This document shows positions 8,352-17,391 of a stretch of 64,000 bases of DNA, one piece after another; within the stretch, counting starts at the first letter, position 1, and the number at the start of each line of letters is the position of its first letter. This DNA is from Candidatus Flexifilum affinis (lineage in GTDB: Bacteria; Chloroflexota; Anaerolineae; Aggregatilineales; Phototrophicaceae). The DNA is taken from the NCBI GenBank assembly GCA_016713325.1, contig JADJPJ010000087.1:496001-560000 (forward strand), given 5' to 3'. A program made the position numbers and the translations under genes. The notes under the pieces are model-generated. The model was not told the origin of the DNA. It did not search any database and worked only from the letters and a program-made list of their open reading frames with translations.

Positions 8352-9788
8352 ATGCCACGTGGAAGCAGGTTATCATCGAAAGATAACATCCGATCCGTCG
8401 CAAGCGAGGCATTCTTCGTGCAGTTGATAAACTCCCAGACGAGGCTTTACCGTCTGACCAAAGCGATCCAGGACGTCCTGGATCGCTTTGGCTACCAGCG
8501 TCTCGAAACACAAATTCTGCAACCCGCCGATCTTTTCCTCACCAAGGCGGGTGACCAGCTCATTCAGCGGTTGTTCACCTTCGATCGGTTCGGGCGGCAG
8601 TTTGCGCTGCGACCAGAGTTCACAGCCTCAGCAGCCAAAGCCTTCGGCGATTTTCACTTGGACACGCTCCGCAACATGTTGCCGGCGCGTTGGCAATTTG
8701 CCGGGCCTGTTTTTGAAGACTCTCTGGACTCCGGACACGTCTTTCAACGCTACAGCGTTGGCGCCGAACTCATTAACTGGAACAGCTGGCTTGCGGACGC
8801 AGAGATTGTCGCGCTCGCTGTTGATGGTTTGGACGCGGCTGGTTGTCATCGGCCCCAGCTCACCATCGGCAGTGTGCAGCTTCTTCGGGGTGTTCTCGAC
8901 TCTTTTGACCTTGATTCGCGTACATCTCAGTTCCTGCTCGATCACCTACACGAACTGATCAGCGGAGGTGTGGACCATGTCCTGAGCCTCTACGATCGGC
9001 TCTCGCGGCTACAGTCATCAACAGAGACGGTTACCTCGAATGACAATGCCGGTGTCACAGCATTGCTTGAAGCAGGAACTGGGTTCGCCGGACGCACGCG
9101 TGAAGATATCCTCAGGCGTCTTCAGCGCAAGTCGCAGCGTGCGGCTCTTCGGGGACAGGTCGTTAAGGCGCTGGAACAGCTTGTTCAGCTTCAGCAGATC
9201 GACAAGCCAGCGGCTCATGCGCTGCCGCAGCTTCACGCGATATTGCATAATTATCAGACCAGCGCTCGGGATGCTCTTGAGCAACTAGAGGCGCAGATCT
9301 CGCTGATACAGCACTACGGCACTGACCTCGCGTCCGTGAATGTCGAACCGCTGATGGCCCGTGACTGGAACTACTATACGGGCACCGTTTTTGAACTTGT
9401 CACGCACTCCGGCCAGACGGTTGCTGGCGGCGGCCGCTACAATGAACTTGTGCGCTTGCTTGGTGGGGACGATGTCCCTGCGGTTGGGATGGCTTTTTAC
9501 GTAGACAGAATACTGGGCGAGTCCGCCCATGAGGAAGTCGACGAGCCGGCTCCTACAGTGCTCTGGGCGGACGAAGCACAGGCGAGAGCTGCCGCCTGGT
9601 GGGCAACGCGCCTGCGAGGTGATGGCCATACTGTGCTGGTTCAAACAAGGAACGGCGCTGTACTTGGGCGGAATGATGTGGCCATTGATGCGGATGGCGC
9701 GCTCACGATTGGCAGCCAAGCATTCACAGTCAATCAGCTTTCGGAAGTTCTTGAACTTGCCAGAACAGGACGACTGTCCCATGGATGA
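8352..9788 (+). CDS. hisZ: HisZ-like ATP phosphoribosyltransferase regulatory subunit (HisRS paralogue)
   Basis: A 478-residue class II aminoacyl-tRNA-synthetase-like protein. It has 'FALRPEFTASAA' (motif 2), 'ARDWNYYTGTVFEL' (the HisRS/HisZ histidine-binding block) and 'GGGRYNELV...VPAVGMAF' (motif 3 region). It overlaps hisG by 8 bp, so HisZ is more likely than a true HisRS. HisZ normally partners short-form HisG for the first step of histidine synthesis, but the HisG here is the long form. The C-terminal 75 residues look like a reduced anticodon-type domain. The start is uncertain; a GTG or TTG near 8418 would also suit. Confidence 0.75.
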   Translation: MPRGSRLSSKDNIRSVASEAFFVQLINSQTRLYRLTKAIQDVLDRFGYQRLETQILQPADLFLTKAGDQLIQRLFTFDRFGRQFALRPEFTASAAKAFGDFHLDTLRNMLPARWQFAGPVFEDSLDSGHVFQRYSVGAELINWNSWLADAEIVALAVDGLDAAGCHRPQLTIGSVQLLRGVLDSFDLDSRTSQFLLDHLHELISGGVDHVLSLYDRLSRLQSSTETVTSNDNAGVTALLEAGTGFAGRTREDILRRLQRKSQRAALRGQVVKALEQLVQLQQIDKPAAHALPQLHAILHNYQTSARDALEQLEAQISLIQHYGTDLASVNVEPLMARDWNYYTGTVFELVTHSGQTVAGGGRYNELVRLLGGDDVPAVGMAFYVDRILGESAHEEVDEPAPTVLWADEAQARAAAWWATRLRGDGHTVLVQTRNGAVLGRNDVAIDADGALTIGSQAFTVNQLSEVLELARTGRLSHG

Positions 9789-10803
9789 ACAGATCACCTT
9801 CGCGCTCCCCAGCAAAGGGGCGCTCGCCGAACCAGCTTTGAGCTTCCTGAGCGACTGTGGACTGCGCGTTGACAAACCAAACCCACGACAATATACGGGC
9901 GTCATCGCACAGCTTCCCGCTATTTCTGTTTTGTTCCAGCGAGTTAACGATATCCTCTACAAGGTGGCGGATGGCACCGTGGAGCTTGGCTTGACGGGTC
10001 TGGACGTCGTGCGCGAGCAGCCATTTGACGAAGTCATTGTGGTTCACGAAGATCTGCGCTTCGGCCAGTGCAAGCTGATTGTGGCAGCGCCGGAATCATG
10101 GATTGACGTTAGCAATATGGTCGATCTTGCCGAAGTCGCACACGACATGCGCGAGCAGCACGGGCGCAACCTTCGGATCGCGACGAAGTTCACTCGTCTG
10201 GCGCGGAAATTTCTTTACGAGCATGGTATTCATCAGTTCACGCTGGTCAATGCCGAGGGAGCCATCGAAGCCGCGCCAACGATTGGCTATGCCGATGTAA
10301 TCATCGATCTCACGCAGACCGGCACGACGCTTCGCGAAAACCATCTCAAGCCGCTTGACGACGGCATCATCCTTGAATCTCAAGCCTGCCTTATTGGAAA
10401 TCGTTCTGCACTGAGAAACTCGACGGCGAAGCGCGAGGTGACGCGTCTGCTTCTGGAATACTTCGATGCTGCGCTGCAAGGGAAAAAGTACTATCAATTG
10501 ACGGTCAACATACGCGGCGAGGATCCGCAGGATATCGCCCGCCGAATTGCGGCGAATCCGGTTACGCGCGGGCTCCAGGGGCCGACTGTGGCCCCCATCT
10601 ATGGCGGTGAGCCGAACTGGCACACCGTGACTCTCATCATTGCCAGCCGCGACCTACTGTCCGCTATCGATCATCTTCGACGCGCAGGCGGGACGCAGAC
10701 CACTGTCACGCCCGTCCGATATGCTTTCATGGAATACTCGCCAACGTTTCGCCGACTTCAGAATGTGCTCGACGAGGTTGAGCCAGAAGTATCCAGCCGG
10801 TGA
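9781..10803 (+). CDS. hisG: ATP phosphoribosyltransferase, long form (HisG)
   Basis: A 340-residue enzyme catalysing the condensation of ATP with PRPP, the first committed step of histidine synthesis. The N-terminal 'ITFALPSKGALAEPAL', the middle 'TKFTRLARKF' and 'VNAEGAIEAAP', and the PRPP-binding stretch 'DVIIDLTQTGTTLREN' fit HisG. About 75 extra C-terminal residues ('GPTVAPIYGG...') match the ACT-like regulatory domain that defines the long form. The ATG at 9781 overlaps the hisZ stop. The gene ends 1 bp before the convergent phosphotransferase gene, leaving no room for a terminator. Confidence 0.92.
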   Translation: MDEQITFALPSKGALAEPALSFLSDCGLRVDKPNPRQYTGVIAQLPAISVLFQRVNDILYKVADGTVELGLTGLDVVREQPFDEVIVVHEDLRFGQCKLIVAAPESWIDVSNMVDLAEVAHDMREQHGRNLRIATKFTRLARKFLYEHGIHQFTLVNAEGAIEAAPTIGYADVIIDLTQTGTTLRENHLKPLDDGIILESQACLIGNRSALRNSTAKREVTRLLLEYFDAALQGKKYYQLTVNIRGEDPQDIARRIAANPVTRGLQGPTVAPIYGGEPNWHTVTLIIASRDLLSAIDHLRRAGGTQTTVTPVRYAFMEYSPTFRRLQNVLDEVEPEVSSR

Positions 10804-10804
10804 A

Positions 10805-12046
10805 CTAAAGCGAGAGCGTGCTTGCTACATCGTCGAGTGCAGACTCTAGCAGTCCACGTGAGCCAGATACCGGGTTTGCGCCCATTTGCACGGCCATGGC
10901 CAGGCCCAGAAGTGCGATCTGCGGCGGGAAGCGGTTGGAATCCGCAAGATTCATCGTCAGCAGCGGACAGCACAGCAGCGCGCTCTTCAAGTAAGAGCGC
11001 CAGTCCGGTCGCAGGAGTTCACGGCTGGACATCTCACGGAGTATGGGGCCTAGCACTCGCGTAACCTTGCTTTCCAGAAACGCATGCCGGATTGGGTGGA
11101 TCACGTAATCGTGATCCACGATCCAGACATTCCCGTCACGCCGTAGCGTCAGGTGGAGCCGTTCATCGATGATTGTGGGATAGTACATCCACATGGCAAA
11201 GACGTTATGAAACAAGGGCTTGGTGAGATCCAACAGCGGTTCATGTGTTCCAGCAAACGCGGGATCAAAGTACGTCAGATGCGATGAGTCTTCACAATAG
11301 AATAGATTGCCGTTGTGGGCATCTCCGTGACCAACCACCGCGGCACCTGCCTGCGTGGGATTCAGCATTTCGATCGCGCCGGCGATCAATTCGGCAAGCG
11401 CAGCATCGTACTGCGTACCATTGATGATCCATCGCGCTTTCCACACTTCTTCAACCGGAATACGCTCATCTTGCCAGGAAATGGCGCTTCCTGGCCCGTA
11501 AAAGCGGTCCAGGCGGCCGCCGGTCAGACGGTGGTAGAACAACTGATGGACGGGTGCTATGCGGGCACTTGCCGCCGGCTGTTCCTGAAGAGTGCGGCGG
11601 TAGATTTCGTAGAGGGTTACATCGGTGTTCTGCTGCGCCGTTATGAGCTGCGGATCGAACGCCCTTTGGCCAGTTTCGATTTCCCACGCCACATCGAATA
11701 CCGACGGGCAGGTCACCATCGGATAGATGAGAAACTGCTTTCCGGACTGCTGCGAGGAATAAAGAGGTCGCAAGACGGGATAGCCTGCGTGAGCAAGCAA
11801 CTCTGCGTTGTAGTATTCGTCAATCACATTGTCGGCTTCGATATGGGTCTTGAAGAACACCTGATCGCCATCACGAAGCCTGGCATAGCCGTTGAATGAG
11901 TTGAGCGAAACGGCCGACGGCCGGAGCGTGACATCTTCGACATCCAGGGTGAATGTCTCGCGGATGAACGGGACGAGCAGCCTTTCGGCTGCTCGCTTGT
12001 CCGTGTACTGAAGTGATTGAACAGTGCCGAGAATATCCCCGCTCAT
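10805..12046 (-). CDS. Phosphotransferase of the aminoglycoside/choline kinase (APH) fold
   Basis: A 413-residue protein with the Brenner motif 'VVGHGDAHNGNLFY' and the metal-binding 'LTYFDPAFAGTHEP', so the kinase catalytic residues (His-x-Asp...Asn, then Asp) are present. The substrate is unknown. APH-fold proteins act on aminoglycosides, choline, homoserine, methylthioribose, sugars or lipids. Context (last gene of an amino-acid and sulfolipid operon) argues against antibiotic resistance. Its ATG overlaps the hisD stop (ATGA, 12043-12046), so translation is probably coupled. Confidence 0.7.
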   Translation of the reverse strand: MSGDILGTVQSLQYTDKRAAERLLVPFIRETFTLDVEDVTLRPSAVSLNSFNGYARLRDGDQVFFKTHIEADNVIDEYYNAELLAHAGYPVLRPLYSSQQSGKQFLIYPMVTCPSVFDVAWEIETGQRAFDPQLITAQQNTDVTLYEIYRRTLQEQPAASARIAPVHQLFYHRLTGGRLDRFYGPGSAISWQDERIPVEEVWKARWIINGTQYDAALAELIAGAIEMLNPTQAGAAVVGHGDAHNGNLFYCEDSSHLTYFDPAFAGTHEPLLDLTKPLFHNVFAMWMYYPTIIDERLHLTLRRDGNVWIVDHDYVIHPIRHAFLESKVTRVLGPILREMSSRELLRPDWRSYLKSALLCCPLLTMNLADSNRFPPQIALLGLAMAVQMGANPVSGSRGLLESALDDVASTLSL

Positions 12047-13353
12047 AGGCCAAGGATGTCGTTGCGCCGGCGAATGGCCAGAGCATGTGCAGGGAAGCCT
12101 TCGTAGTCAGCAAGCCTGGCGGTGATACCTTGAAGTTTGGAATAGCCCTCGCGGGACAGATAACCAACGCCGGAACGTTTGAGAAAGTCCCAGACGCTGA
12201 CCGCCGAAAAAGAGCGGGCAAACCCACCCGTGGGAAGAATAGCGTTCAGGCCAAGGCAGTAGTTCGCCGTTGGAATGGGTGTGTAGTGCCCTAGCAGAAT
12301 CTCTCCAGCGTTTCGGATCTGCATCAGTGTGACGAACGGTTCGGCCGTTAGCACTTCGAGATGCTCCGGCGCGTAGCGATTCACGAAATTGACCGATTCT
12401 GTCAGGCTATCAGTCAGTATGACCCCACCATAGTTGCTCAGAACCGTTTCGACGAAGGCGCGCCGCCATTCAGGAAGTTCCGCGATGTAACCAGGCAGCG
12501 CTTCCAGAACCCCGTTCGCGACCGATTCGCTGTGCGTGACCAGGAGCGCCGCAGAATCTGGGCCATGCTCCGCTTCGACCAACAGGTCAAGTGCCGCCAG
12601 TCGAGGGTCAACGGTTTCGTCCGTAAGGATGATGGACTCACTCGGGCCGGCCGGCAATCCCACATCGACAACCCCATAGAGCAGGCGCTTGGCGGCCGAG
12701 ACGTAGCTGCTTCCCGGCCCAATGATCTTCTGAACCTTCGGCACCGTTTCGGTGCCGAAGGCGAGCGCGGCGACCGCCTGCATTCCCCCAACGACATAAA
12801 CTTCGCGCACACCGCAGACTTCGGCGGCGACCAACGATGCGGCGTCCGCCTTGCCATTAGGCGCTGGCGGGCTGACGACGATGATCCGCTCAACACCCGC
12901 AACTTTGGCCGGCGTCGCAAGCATGAGCATCACCGACGGGAATGCGCCCTTTCCGCGCGGGACGTACAGGCCAACACTGGTGATCGGACTCACCTTCTCA
13001 CCAGCCAGAATGCCGGGACTGACTTCCGAGAACCACATCGGCTCCGGCAATTGCTCCCGGTGGAAGTGTTCGATATTTCGATGCGCCTGCTCGATTGCAT
13101 CGATAACATCAGGTTCAAGGGACCGACGCGCATCTTGGAAATCGGCGTCCGAAGCGCGCAGCATGGATGCTTCAAACATTGCACTGTCGAACTGCCGCGC
13201 ATAATCGACAACGGCGATGTCGCCTTCTATTCTTACCCGGTCGATCACTTCCTGGGCGCGCGGTAGTAAATCTCGAATGTCCGTCTCAGCTCGACGCATG
13301 ATTCGGTCGAGCTGGTCCTGTGTTAAGCTGTCGAGCTTGAAGTACTGAACCAT
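12043..13353 (-). CDS. hisD: Histidinol dehydrogenase
   Basis: A protein of about 436 residues that oxidises L-histidinol to L-histidine with two NAD+, the last two steps of the pathway. 'VGLPAGPSESIILTDE' and 'EAEHGPDSAALLVT' are the signature blocks with Zn ligands. 'APEHLEVLT' and 'PTGGFARSFS' carry further conserved residues. I chose the ATG at 13353, preceded by GGAG, but a GTG at 13362 is also in frame. It sits in the minus-strand operon after sqdB (18 bp gap) and overlaps the downstream phosphotransferase. Confidence 0.95.
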   Translation of the reverse strand: MVQYFKLDSLTQDQLDRIMRRAETDIRDLLPRAQEVIDRVRIEGDIAVVDYARQFDSAMFEASMLRASDADFQDARRSLEPDVIDAIEQAHRNIEHFHREQLPEPMWFSEVSPGILAGEKVSPITSVGLYVPRGKGAFPSVMLMLATPAKVAGVERIIVVSPPAPNGKADAASLVAAEVCGVREVYVVGGMQAVAALAFGTETVPKVQKIIGPGSSYVSAAKRLLYGVVDVGLPAGPSESIILTDETVDPRLAALDLLVEAEHGPDSAALLVTHSESVANGVLEALPGYIAELPEWRRAFVETVLSNYGGVILTDSLTESVNFVNRYAPEHLEVLTAEPFVTLMQIRNAGEILLGHYTPIPTANYCLGLNAILPTGGFARSFSAVSVWDFLKRSGVGYLSREGYSKLQGITARLADYEGFPAHALAIRRRNDILGL

Positions 13354-13371
13354 GATCTCCACGTAGTTTGA

Positions 13372-14580
13372 CTAGGATTTGACGGCTTCGACGTTTTCCT
13401 GAATGACCTGGGAGCGCCGGCGAGTGCCATCCCATCGGATATCCGGCACCAGGATTGCTTTTTTCTCCAGGATTCGTTCCTTGTGTGGAAGCAGATCGCT
13501 GAGCATGATCTTCATTTCGGCAACCACGTCATGGGTTGGCTTGTAGCCGAGATCGATCAGGTGCTTGCGATCGGGATTGTAGTAGTGAGTTTCCATTTCC
13601 TTGCGCGGATTGTCGTAGTGAAGGATCTCGACTGGAAGACCAATTGCCTGTCCTGCCTCGCGGACCTTATGCGCCAGTCCTTCGACGGTATAGCACTCTT
13701 CAAACTGGTTGAAGACGCGGTACTCGCCTGGCTTCGGTGGATTCTCAATCGCGATAGTCAAGCACTGCATAGAGTCTCGAAGGGGCAAGAAGCCGCGTGT
13801 CTGACCGCCACGCCCGTATAGCGTCAAGGGATGCCCAATGACCGCCTGACAGCAGAAGCGATTCACTGCGGTTCCGAAGCACTGATCGAAATCCAGCCGC
13901 GTGGACAGGCGTGGATCATCCCCCATCTCATCGATACGAGTTCCGAACACAACACCCTGCATGATGTCGGTCGAACGGAGTCCCCAGATCCGACACGCGA
14001 ACATGGTGTTGTTCGTGTCATGAACCTTTGTGAGATGGTAGTAACTCCCCGGCTGGCGCGGAAACGGCAGTCGATCCGTCCGACCGCGGTACTCAATCTC
14101 GAAAAACCCTTCGGGGATGTCGACATTCGGAGTACCATACTCTCCCATCGTGCCTAACTTGACCAGATGAGCATCCGGGCAGACTTCACGCATGGCCCAC
14201 AGCACGTTCAAGCTGCCGATTACATTGTTGTTATGCGTATAGGCAGCGTGAGCCTGATCGATCATCGAGTACGGCGCGGAGGGCATTTCGGCCAGATGGA
14301 CAATCGCATCGGGCTGGAATTCAGCGAGGAATCCCTTCAGGAAGTCGTAGTCCAGCAAATCGCCTTCGCGAAAGACCAGATCCTTGCCGTAGTGTTCGCG
14401 GAAGGCAGTGAGGCGCTCCGCAATCCCATTGATGGGCATCGCGCTCACGCTGCTCATTTCCTCGACCCAGGCGCGGCGCTGGAACTTGTCCGTGCCGGCT
14501 ACGGAATGCCCGCGCGCCGTCAGGTATTGTGCCAGTGACCAGCCGAGATAACCATCAATCCCGGCAATGAATACTTTCAT
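13372..14580 (-). CDS. sqdB: UDP-sulfoquinovose synthase (SQD1/SqdB-like NAD-dependent epimerase)
   Basis: A 402-residue extended SDR enzyme. 'AGIDGYLG' is the NAD-binding GxxGxxG at the N-terminus, and 'YYHLTK' is the catalytic YxxxK. The stretches 'RSAPYSMID'-like ('PSAPYSMIDQ'), 'NNVIGSLNVL', 'VKLGTMGEYGTPN' and 'YGRGGQTRGFLPLRD' match plant and bacterial SQD1/SqdB closely from memory. The enzyme makes UDP-sulfoquinovose from UDP-glucose and sulfite for the sulfolipid SQDG. Start ATG 14580 has a GGAGG upstream. The partner glycosyltransferase (sqdX/sqdC) is not in the window. Confidence 0.85.
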   Translation of the reverse strand: MKVFIAGIDGYLGWSLAQYLTARGHSVAGTDKFQRRAWVEEMSSVSAMPINGIAERLTAFREHYGKDLVFREGDLLDYDFLKGFLAEFQPDAIVHLAEMPSAPYSMIDQAHAAYTHNNNVIGSLNVLWAMREVCPDAHLVKLGTMGEYGTPNVDIPEGFFEIEYRGRTDRLPFPRQPGSYYHLTKVHDTNNTMFACRIWGLRSTDIMQGVVFGTRIDEMGDDPRLSTRLDFDQCFGTAVNRFCCQAVIGHPLTLYGRGGQTRGFLPLRDSMQCLTIAIENPPKPGEYRVFNQFEECYTVEGLAHKVREAGQAIGLPVEILHYDNPRKEMETHYYNPDRKHLIDLGYKPTHDVVAEMKIMLSDLLPHKERILEKKAILVPDIRWDGTRRRSQVIQENVEAVKS

Positions 14581-14614
14581 GAAGTCCTCCAACACCTTTC
14601 GTGAGACCTGATCG

Positions 14615-15703
14615 TTATAACCCTGTACCGTAGACTTCGCTTCTTTGAAGGTCATAGGACGGAATATAGCCCGTTACCGCAAGAAGCTCCGCATTCAGGA
14701 TGCTGCACCCCGCCGCACCACGAATTGTGTTGTGAGAAAGGGCAGCGAACTTGTAGCCGAGCAGAGGGCAAGGACGAAGTCGCCCAACAGACGTGGACAT
14801 GCCATTGCCATTGTTGCGATCTCGTCGCGTCTGGGGGCGATCTGCCTGGCGAAGATACATGACCGGTTTCTTGGGCGCGCTGGGCAGGTCGCTGACCGGG
14901 TCAGGCCCGCGGAAAGATTCCCATGCCTCAATGATCACTTCCATACTCGGCTTTTCGGCCAACTCGATGGAGATGTTGACCAGGTGCCCATCGATCACGG
15001 GTGCGCGGTTGCAGGAAGCGCTCATCATGGTGTCCAGCCATTCGATGGTTTCACCTTCGAGAGACCCCAGCATTCTCAGCGGTTCCGTCTCAAGCTTTTC
15101 CTCTTCTCCGCCAATGTATGGAATCATATTGTCCAGAATGTCCAAAGATGCGACTCCTGGATAACCTGCCCCGCTGATCGCCTGTGCGCTGACAACCAGG
15201 CACTTGCGAATTCCGAACTGGCGCAGCGGCGCCAGTGCCATGACGACTGGCATCGCCGTGCAGTTCGAGTTGGCAACGACTGCGCCACTGGTCCAGCCGC
15301 GCTTGCGCCGCTGCACGTCAATCAATCGCACATGCTCGGCATTGGCCTCCGGCAGCAGCAGCGGCACATCCTCGACCATGCGATTGAGAGAGGCATTCGT
15401 GCAGACGATATGCCCTTCAGCCGCCAGTTCCATCTCACGTGTGGCTGCCTCTTTGGGAAGCGCCGAGAACACCAGCGGCGACTCGAGCTGCGCGTCAAGC
15501 GATTTCACGGTCAGGTGGCGCACAGACGTCGGGATCTCGCCATCCAGAACCCAGTTGGCTGCTTCCCCATAGGCACGCCCAGAGCTTCGCTCGGAGCCTA
15601 TGACTTCAATGACCTCGAACCATGGGTGATTTTCCAACAGTTGAATGAATCGCTGACCAACCGCGCCCGTCGCGCCAAGTATGGCGACATTGAGTTTTTG
15701 CAT
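14615..15703 (-). CDS. asd: Aspartate-semialdehyde dehydrogenase
   Basis: A 362-residue NADP-dependent enzyme that reduces aspartyl phosphate to aspartate semialdehyde for Lys, Thr, Met and diaminopimelate synthesis. The N-terminal 'LGATGAVGQRF' is the nucleotide-binding loop. 'VVANSNCTAMPV' holds the catalytic Cys, and 'SGAGYPG' follows. The sequence resembles the archaeal-type/fungal subgroup. ATG 15703 was chosen because it starts exactly at the conserved 'KLNVAILGATG' and lies 2 bp after the pheA stop; the upstream extension of the open frame belongs to pheA. Confidence 0.93.
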   Translation of the reverse strand: MQKLNVAILGATGAVGQRFIQLLENHPWFEVIEVIGSERSSGRAYGEAANWVLDGEIPTSVRHLTVKSLDAQLESPLVFSALPKEAATREMELAAEGHIVCTNASLNRMVEDVPLLLPEANAEHVRLIDVQRRKRGWTSGAVVANSNCTAMPVVMALAPLRQFGIRKCLVVSAQAISGAGYPGVASLDILDNMIPYIGGEEEKLETEPLRMLGSLEGETIEWLDTMMSASCNRAPVIDGHLVNISIELAEKPSMEVIIEAWESFRGPDPVSDLPSAPKKPVMYLRQADRPQTRRDRNNGNGMSTSVGRLRPCPLLGYKFAALSHNTIRGAAGCSILNAELLAVTGYIPSYDLQRSEVYGTGL

Positions 15704-15705
15704 AA

Positions 15706-16545
15706 TTACATCCCTACCCAGTCTGCTTTCACGGCTGGGTACGAGCCCAGCATTTTGACGAATGAGGCGCGCTGCAGGAGACGCGCTAGGGCCTCCTGAC
15801 ATGCCGAGTCTTGCCAGTGTCCTTCGAAGTCAACAAAGAACATCGGTTCCCATGGACGGTTGCGCCTGGGCCGGGACTCGATCTTGGTGAGGCTGAGCCC
15901 TCGCTGGGCAAATTCGCCAATGCATTCATAGAGGGCCGCCGGACGGTTCCGAGTCGCAAAGACGATCGACGTCTTGTTGTACTCCCCGGGCATTGGATCT
16001 TCGTCACCGATTAGGAAGAACCGTGTGAAGTTAAACGCTGCATCCTCGATGTTGCGCGCAAGAGCCTCCAGGCCGTACAGACTACCGGCAAGCTCGCTGG
16101 CTATCGCTGCCGTATGCCCATCGCCCGGATCCTGAGACAGGTCATGTGCGGACCCGGAAGTGTCGTAATAGGGTACGGGTTCGATGTTGTGGCGCCGAAG
16201 GAATTGATCGCACTGTGCCAGCGCCTGCGGATGCGAACGCACTCGCTTCACATCTTCCAGCCGCAGCCCTGATGGCGCCAGGAGCATATGATGGACGTGC
16301 AGAATGACTTCAGCCTGAATGCGCAGATCGGAATCCATCAGCAGTTCGTACGCTTGGCTCACAGCCCCGGCAAGAGCGTTTTCAACCGGTAGCATGCCGT
16401 ACAAAACATCCCGGCGAGCAAGGGTTTCGAAGAGCGCGCTCAATGTCGGACAAGGATAGCCTGTGGCGGTGTCACCAAAATGCTGCCGAACCGCCTGTTC
16501 AGAATATGCGCCGGGAATACCCTGAAAGGCGACTTTCATGCTCAC
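15706..16545 (-). CDS. pheA: Prephenate dehydratase
   Basis: A 279-residue enzyme that converts prephenate to phenylpyruvate. 'VAFQGIPGAYSEQA' begins the catalytic domain. 'GMLPVENALAG' and 'FNFTRFFLIG' (with the essential Thr of the TRF motif) complete it. A C-terminal ACT domain ('RGLSLTKIESRP') should mediate Phe feedback inhibition. There is no chorismate mutase domain. The GTG at 16545 has an AGGGGA six bases upstream; an ATG two codons later is the alternative. It is the first gene of the minus-strand operon pheA-asd-sqdB-hisD-phosphotransferase. Confidence 0.94.
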   Translation of the reverse strand: MSMKVAFQGIPGAYSEQAVRQHFGDTATGYPCPTLSALFETLARRDVLYGMLPVENALAGAVSQAYELLMDSDLRIQAEVILHVHHMLLAPSGLRLEDVKRVRSHPQALAQCDQFLRRHNIEPVPYYDTSGSAHDLSQDPGDGHTAAIASELAGSLYGLEALARNIEDAAFNFTRFFLIGDEDPMPGEYNKTSIVFATRNRPAALYECIGEFAQRGLSLTKIESRPRRNRPWEPMFFVDFEGHWQDSACQEALARLLQRASFVKMLGSYPAVKADWVGM

Positions 16546-16637
16546 CGTTTTTCCCCTGGAGAGTGCAAATAAGGCGTAAGCCTAACACGCGTCCCCGTTG
16601 TCAGTCAATGACCGTCGGATGTGGAAGTGGGCATAAA

Positions 16638-16686
16638 TTGACATCTACGCTTACGAGGTGCTACACTAATTTTTATGATGTAGATG
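16638..16686 (+). promoter_or_regulatory. Promoter and candidate operator of the SufR-like gene
   Basis: A perfect TTGACA (16638-16643), an 18-bp spacer and TACACT (16662-16667) form a sigma70-type promoter 30 bp before the ATG. The heptamers catctac (16642-16648) and gtagatg (16680-16686) are perfect inverted copies flanking the -10. This arrangement would suit autoregulation. The operator function is inference. Confidence 0.5.
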
Positions 16687-16697
16687 AGACTTAGCAA

Positions 16698-17366
16698 ATG
16701 GCACTCTCTATTCAGGAAACGCGTCGACACATCCTTGAAATCATCAAACGGCGCGGCCAGGTCACGGTAGACGACATCGTCGACGAGCTTCAACTGCGCC
16801 GCGGTGCGATTACCGCAGTGACCGTCCGTCATCACCTCAAGCTGCTTCAGCGCGACGAACTCATCTCCTGCCCCGAGCTGCGACGTAGAAACAGCCCTGG
16901 CCGTCCTCAGCATGTCTATGCCCTTACCGAAAAGGCGCGCTCGTACTTTCCAAACAACTACGAGCGGCTTGCGGCCGGCCTTCTGCACGAGATCCGCGCC
17001 CACCTGCCGGCAGAGGGTGCAAACGTCATACTCGAGGGGGTGGCCGACCACCTTGCGAGTCAACTCGTGGTTCCGGATGGCACCTTTGAGGAACGCCTCG
17101 ATCGTGTCGTCGAGTATCTGAACGAAAACGGTTATGATGCCTACTGGGAGCGAGCACAAGAAGGCGGCTACATGCTGCATACCGCGAACTGTCCCTATCA
17201 CCAACTTGCCTCTCAGAACAGTGCCTTGTGCAGCATGGATATGCGTCTCGTCAGTCAGTTATTAGGCATTGTGCCTCGCCGCACGGACCTGGTTTCGCAG
17301 GGTGACGAGCGCTGCTCCTACTATCTGCCAATTCCGAGTAAGGAATTTCCCCGCATAAGAAAATGA
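16698..17366 (+). CDS. sufR: SufR-like DNA-binding regulator with C-terminal Fe-S ligand cysteines
   Basis: A 222-residue protein with an N-terminal winged helix ('VDDIVDELQLRRGAITAVTVRHHLKLLQ', about residues 25-52, quoted only as landmark ends VDDIV and LKLLQ) and a C-terminal domain carrying Cys165, Cys178 and Cys206. C165-x12-C178 reproduces the first spacing of SufR. The place where SufR has another Cys is Val here, so at most three Cys ligands are visible. SufR proteins sense Fe-S status and repress suf genes. An IscA-like gene follows 96 bp downstream, which supports the role. The DeoR-like alternative is less likely. Confidence 0.7.
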   Translation: MALSIQETRRHILEIIKRRGQVTVDDIVDELQLRRGAITAVTVRHHLKLLQRDELISCPELRRRNSPGRPQHVYALTEKARSYFPNNYERLAAGLLHEIRAHLPAEGANVILEGVADHLASQLVVPDGTFEERLDRVVEYLNENGYDAYWERAQEGGYMLHTANCPYHQLASQNSALCSMDMRLVSQLLGIVPRRTDLVSQGDERCSYYLPIPSKEFPRIRK

Positions 17367-17391
17367 ATTTTTCTGAAAGAGATGATTGTTA

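Noticed and set aside
8352..9788. Histidyl-tRNA synthetase (hisS)
   Set aside because: Class II core is similar, but overlap with hisG and the reduced C-terminal domain favour HisZ; kept as an alternative.
10805..12046. Aminoglycoside resistance gene
   Set aside because: The APH fold is present, but the fold covers many substrates and the gene is coupled to hisD; resistance is not supported.
12361..13266. 301-aa open frame on the plus strand
   Set aside because: Antisense to hisD, whose family motifs are clear; composition is His/Arg-rich and it has no start signals.
14645..15799. 384-aa open frame on the plus strand
   Set aside because: Antisense to asd; no recognisable domains and unusual composition.
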